A stretch of 64,000 nucleotides of DNA. Origin: Terrisporobacter petrolearius (GTDB taxonomy: Bacteria; Bacillota; Clostridia; Peptostreptococcales; Peptostreptococcaceae). Shown here one piece after another: positions 60,967 through 64,000 of the stretch (position 1 is the stretch's first letter; the number at the start of each line of letters is the position of its first letter). Position numbers and translations under genes: made by a program. Below the pieces are notes generated by a model that was not told the origin of the DNA, searched no databases, and worked only from the letters and a program-made list of their open reading frames with translations. Where the stretch lies: NCBI RefSeq assembly GCF_032598785.1, contig NZ_CP102984.1; one strand, 5' to 3'.

Positions 60967-61713
60967 TTATCCTAGTAAAACATCATTCATATCGTAGAGC
61001 CCATTTTCTGCATTTACAATAAACTTAGCTGCCATAACAGCGCCTTTGGCAAATATCATGTTTGATCCAGCTTTATGTTTTATTTCTAGTACTTCATCAT
61101 CTCCTGCAAAGATCACATCGTTGTCTCCTATAATTGTTCCACCTCTTATAGTATGTATACCTAGTTCATTTTCTTGTCTTTTCGCATTTTTTCCATGTCT
61201 TCCGTAAATATTTGTAAGTTCATTTCTTACTTCTTTAATAGCATCTGCTGTCATAAAAGCCGTTCCACATGGGCAATCTTCTTTTCTATTGTGGTGTTTT
61301 TCTATTATTTCTATATCAAATCCATCTAATAATCTAGTGGCTGTTTTTACTAATTGAAGCATTGCAGTTATACCAATTGATGTATTTGAAGATTTAAATA
61401 CTGGTATTAATTTTGATACTTCTTTAACTTTCTCATTTTGTTCATCACTGTGAGCTGTAGTACCTATAATTACTGGTGTTTTAGTACTTACACCATAGTC
61501 TAAAATTTCTTCTAGTCTAGATGCTTTCGAAAAATCTATTATTGCATCTGCTTTTCCTTCTATATCGCTAAACTTTGGATATATTTTAAAATCTACGTCT
61601 TTTAAATCATGATCTGAAACTGCACAAAATACTTCTACTCCCTCAGTTTCATTTATACATTTTACTATTTCTCTTCCTGTATTTCCAAGGCCACTTACTA
61701 TTATTTTTATCAT
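60967..61713 (-). CDS. dapB: 4-hydroxy-tetrahydrodipicolinate reductase
   Basis: The ATG at 61713 follows AGGGGAG, giving 248 aa; the upstream ATG at 61734 lacks a site. The N-terminal nucleotide fold has VSGLGNTGREIV, and the catalytic block reads IIEKHHNRKEDCPCGTA with the conserved His-His and Lys. The usual PSGT is PCGT here. The enzyme reduces the dapA product with NAD(P)H on the way to diaminopimelate and lysine. It stands alone without dapA, so the other genes lie elsewhere. No lysine riboswitch is seen in front. Confidence 0.92.
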   Translation of the reverse strand: MIKIIVSGLGNTGREIVKCINETEGVEVFCAVSDHDLKDVDFKIYPKFSDIEGKADAIIDFSKASRLEEILDYGVSTKTPVIIGTTAHSDEQNEKVKEVSKLIPVFKSSNTSIGITAMLQLVKTATRLLDGFDIEIIEKHHNRKEDCPCGTAFMTADAIKEVRNELTNIYGRHGKNAKRQENELGIHTIRGGTIIGDNDVIFAGDDEVLEIKHKAGSNMIFAKGAVMAAKFIVNAENGLYDMNDVLLG

Positions 61714-61801
61714 CACAAAATCTCCCCTGTACAATAATATGTATTTACACTATAATGGTAATTTATTTGATACATTTATGTCAATTAATTCACATAAAAA
61801 C

Positions 61802-61828
61802 ACCCTATTCTCCAAATGAAAATAGGGT
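61802..61828. terminator. Terminator of the MazG-like unit
   Basis: ACCCTATT (61802-61809) pairs with AATAGGGT (61821-61828), with T-rich runs on both sides (GTTTTTATG on the minus strand). Confidence 0.85.
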
Positions 61829-61842
61829 ATTTTTAATTATTT

Positions 61843-62178
61843 TTAAATATCATCATCTCTTCTATGAATAGATTTTTCACTATCAAATCCTTCAGGGTAT
61901 CTTTTTTTCAATTTATCAATATTCATTTTAAATATATCTTCCAATGAGTATCCTAAAGCAGTGGCTGTTTCAGCTAAGTACCAAGCAACATCACCAAGCT
62001 CCTTTGCCAAATGATCTTTGTCCAATTTATGATTATGGGCTATATGTTTTTTTACAATATCTATTGCCTCTCCTGATTCACCACAAAGTCCCATTACACC
62101 ATTTATCAACATATCCTTTTCATTTAAATCTTTATTAATTGTTCTCTTTGCCAATTCTTGATATTCATTAATTTTCAT
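61843..62178 (-). CDS. MazG-like nucleotide pyrophosphohydrolase
   Basis: This 111-aa single-domain protein has the MazG metal-binding pattern: GLCGESGEAIDIVKK (ExxE) followed by HLAKELGDVAWYLAETA (ExxD), in the usual helical arrangement. It should split nucleoside triphosphates to monophosphates and may clear damaged nucleotides. It follows the FakA-like domain gene by 21 bases. Confidence 0.92.
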   Translation of the reverse strand: MKINEYQELAKRTINKDLNEKDMLINGVMGLCGESGEAIDIVKKHIAHNHKLDKDHLAKELGDVAWYLAETATALGYSLEDIFKMNIDKLKKRYPEGFDSEKSIHRRDDDI

Positions 62179-62199
62179 ATATTCCTCCTAAAATAAATA

Positions 62200-62451
62200 C
62201 TACCCTTGAAGTCCATGGGCTTGCCTATCCATATTCTCAATTACAACATCATGAATATCTCCCTTTGAAGCGCAGTATTCAAGAACCTTCCATGGAGTGT
62301 TAGTATGAAAGTGAATTTTAATTAAGCTTTCATCACCAACAGCAAGTAAACAATCTCCTTTAATATTTTCTGTTATGTAATCATTTATTTCATCTTCACT
62401 AAGATTAGTTCCTTCAATTAATAATTGTGTATCAAATTTATACTCTAACAT
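62200..62451 (-). CDS. Stand-alone FakA/DegV-kinase-type domain
   Basis: The ATG at 62451 has AAGGAG at good spacing; the ATG at 62457 is too close to it. The 83-aa product matches one domain of the fatty-acid kinase FakA: LEYKFDTQLLIEG (like YCTEFLIEG), GDCLLAVGDESLIKIHFHTN and PWKVLEYCASKGDIHDVVIENM. The kinase (DhaL) domain is missing and no remnant of it is seen nearby. It may be a free regulatory or lipid-binding domain. It lies in a short unit with the MazG-like gene. Confidence 0.75.
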   Translation of the reverse strand: MLEYKFDTQLLIEGTNLSEDEINDYITENIKGDCLLAVGDESLIKIHFHTNTPWKVLEYCASKGDIHDVVIENMDRQAHGLQG

Positions 62452-62556
62452 ATTCATACTCCTTTTCTAGTTTATTATCTTATGTAATATATTTTTCTAA
62501 TAATTATATTATACACTAGTAATATGGAGTTCTAAACATTTTACTGTTTAAAAAAT

Positions 62557-62590
62557 AATGACCACCCTCAAAACCATGAAGGTGGTCATT
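62557..62590. terminator. Terminator of the 99-aa hypothetical gene
   Basis: AATGACCACC (62557-62566) pairs perfectly with GGTGGTCATT (62581-62590). The minus-strand tail is ATTTTTTAAAC. Confidence 0.85.
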
Positions 62591-62620
62591 CAAATTTCTA
62601 AATTACAAAATCTTTGATAC

Positions 62621-62920
62621 TTATTTAATTGCTTTTGTCATAAACTTAGCCATGTATCTATTTATATAATCATCAATGTCGTCCTTATCACTATCAAATC
62701 CCCAGTTGTCTTCTAGTACTCTTATACTTCTATAAGTTAGTCCCACATCACCTTTTAATTTGAAATCTATTAAATCATAAAGCCAACATTCACGGGCATT
62801 TTCTTCCCAAAGATTATTTGACTTAATATACTTATCTAAAATTAATTTGTATCTTAATAAAGTGAAACGGTCTATAGTTATATTATTTATTCCTACATTA
62901 AATTTACTTCCCCTTGTCAT
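62621..62920 (-). CDS. Hypothetical protein, 99 aa
   Basis: This is a small soluble protein with mixed charge, Trp-containing helices (NNLWEENARECWLYDLIDF) and an acidic stretch SDKDDIDDYINRY. There is no signal peptide and no membrane segment. The start has GGGGGGA at good spacing. I do not recognise a family. It lies between pyrC and the FakA-like gene, closed by its own terminator. Confidence 0.65.
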   Translation of the reverse strand: MTRGSKFNVGINNITIDRFTLLRYKLILDKYIKSNNLWEENARECWLYDLIDFKLKGDVGLTYRSIRVLEDNWGFDSDKDDIDDYINRYMAKFMTKAIK

Positions 62921-62981
62921 ATGATCCCCCCCTAAGATATATTTTCAATTAAATTATAGCATAGGTAAGTACATTTTAGGA

Positions 62982-64000
62982 TTAATTGTCAGTATAAACA
63001 ATTTTTCCTTCGCTAATTGTGTATTTAACTTTTCCAAATAGTTTTTCACCTATAAAAGGAGAGTTACTTGATTTAGAACCAAAATCTTTTACTACCCATT
63101 CTTCATCTGGGTTAAATATTAAAATATCTGCAATAGCTCCTTCTTTAATACATCCTCTGTCTAAATTATATAGTTTTGCAGGGTTTATAGTCATTTTTTC
63201 TAATAGGCCCATTAGGCTTAAATGTTTCTCTTTTACTAAAGATGTTATCCCTAGTGCTAAAGATGTCTCCAAACCTATGATACCACTTGGACATGCAGGA
63301 AACGCACGACTTTTTTCTTCTATAGTATGTGGTGCATGATCTGTTGCTATTATTTCTATTGTATTATCTTTTAATCCTTCAATTATTGTTTGCTTATCTT
63401 TCTGTGTTCTAAGTGGTGGATTCATCTTTGCCAATGACCCATGTTTTAGTACATCTTCTTCAGTTAAAGTAAAGTGGTGAGGCGCTGCCTCTGCATAAAC
63501 TTTTGCTCCAAGTGATTTTGCAAATCTTACTGTTTCTACTGCTACACCTGAACTTATATGTTGAATACTTACTTTCGCTCCTGTTTCTAAAGCAATCATA
63601 CAGTCTCTAGCTACCATAACATCTTCTGCACAAGTTTTGGCTCCACCTTTAAGACCTAATTTTTTAGCTATTTCACTGTCATTTACTCCAGCAGTCTCTA
63701 TAAAATTAGAATCTTCCTCATGAAGGCTTATTGGCACATCAAGCTCCTTTGCCTTATTCATCGCTTCATATAAGATTTCTGTATCCATTATAGCTATACC
63801 ATCATCACTAAATCCTACAGCTCCATTTCCTAATAGTTCTTCAAAGTTAGTTAATTCTTTTCCTCTAAAACTTTTTGTTATACTACCAACTTGAAGTACA
63901 TTAATGCAAGCCTCTTTTGCTTTTTCATTTACATAATTTAGGGTTTCTACATTATCAACTACAGGTTTTGTGTTTGCCATACAAACAACAGTTGTAAATC
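62982..64000 (-). CDS. pyrC: Dihydroorotase, 5' end beyond the window
   Basis: This partial class I dihydroorotase converts carbamoyl-aspartate to dihydroorotate in pyrimidine synthesis. The frame is open to the right edge: before the internal Met at 63980 it reads FTTVVC, so the family block FTTVxxMxNTKPVVDN is complete and the gene starts outside. Seen are VSIQHISSG (metal His), AEAAPHHFTLTEED and ATDHAPHT with the catalytic Asp. The first HxH metal motif and about 80-90 residues are missing. No terminator hairpin is obvious past its stop. Confidence 0.95.
   Translation of the reverse strand, partial: FTTVVCMANTKPVVDNVETLNYVNEKAKEACINVLQVGSITKSFRGKELTNFEELLGNGAVGFSDDGIAIMDTEILYEAMNKAKELDVPISLHEEDSNFIETAGVNDSEIAKKLGLKGGAKTCAEDVMVARDCMIALETGAKVSIQHISSGVAVETVRFAKSLGAKVYAEAAPHHFTLTEEDVLKHGSLAKMNPPLRTQKDKQTIIEGLKDNTIEIIATDHAPHTIEEKSRAFPACPSGIIGLETSLALGITSLVKEKHLSLMGLLEKMTINPAKLYNLDRGCIKEGAIADILIFNPDEEWVVKDFGSKSSNSPFIGEKLFGKVKYTISEGKIVYTDN

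Noticed and set aside
61714..61842. Lysine riboswitch upstream of dapB
   Set aside because: The gap is short and holds only the MazG terminator; no lysine-aptamer blocks are visible.

Overview
The window is AT-rich chromosomal DNA (I estimate below 30% G+C). It has Gram-positive Shine-Dalgarno sites, several TTG or GTG starts, and compact operons closed by hairpin-plus-T terminators. The gene content points to a low-GC anaerobic, probably motile member of the Clostridia (Clostridiaceae or Peptostreptococcaceae): a corrinoid methyltransferase cluster, amino-acid and peptide uptake, a Bce-type antibiotic-defence module, CarD, cold-shock protein and a chemoreceptor. I cannot name the species. 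There is no rRNA, tRNA, CRISPR array, prophage or intact insertion sequence. About nine tenths of the genes lie on the minus strand.

Layout. 0-8.7 kb: a MarR regulator with an operator, an SGNH-hydrolase-like protein, a MarR/pirin/nitroreductase operon with a clear double operator, a chemoreceptor, a YwaF membrane protein, CarD and a cold-shock protein. 8.8-12.4 kb: a p-aminobenzoate operon (pabA-pabB-pabC plus a DAHP synthase). 12.5-17.8 kb: a three-gene ABC exporter divergent from a NarL-type two-component system. 17.8-22.5 kb: a POT peptide transporter, a Sel1-repeat protein, a predicted beta-propeller protein and a small membrane protein.

22.5-26.6 kb is the most interesting region, a magnesium locus. 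In transcription order on the minus strand it holds a consensus promoter, a variant M-box Mg2+ riboswitch, an intrinsic terminator, a 40-codon ORF, a 105-aa membrane protein, a 38-codon ORF with an acidic DDEE-VP stretch, a helix that buries the ribosome-binding site, and mgtA. This looks like two stacked layers of Mg2+ control, transcriptional then translational.

26.7-33 kb: a TauE/SafE permease, peptide deformylase, small proteins, a dGTPase-like HD protein, and a scar made of a group II intron fragment joined to an ABC-permease remnant. Next come a secreted protein split by an in-frame stop and a lipoprotein. 33.4-41 kb: pepD with a YfcC permease, a MATE pump with its MarR regulator and paired operators, a lipoprotein, and a tail-anchored repeat protein with a recent tandem duplication. 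41-44.7 kb: a YCII protein and a TetR/YhgE divergent pair. 44.7-50.3 kb: a corrinoid methyl-transfer operon with three UroD-family proteins, one without the zinc histidine.

50.5-60.1 kb: PadR/HAAS, YitT, then an envelope-stress region with BceAB, BceRS, uppP and a BcrAB-like transporter. Near-identical BceR-type boxes precede both bceA and uppP, which links uppP to the sensor. 60.1-64 kb: a membrane protein, dapB, a MazG-like protein, a stand-alone FakA-type domain, a hypothetical protein and pyrC, which runs off the right edge. Functions are read from motifs and context; no database search was possible.
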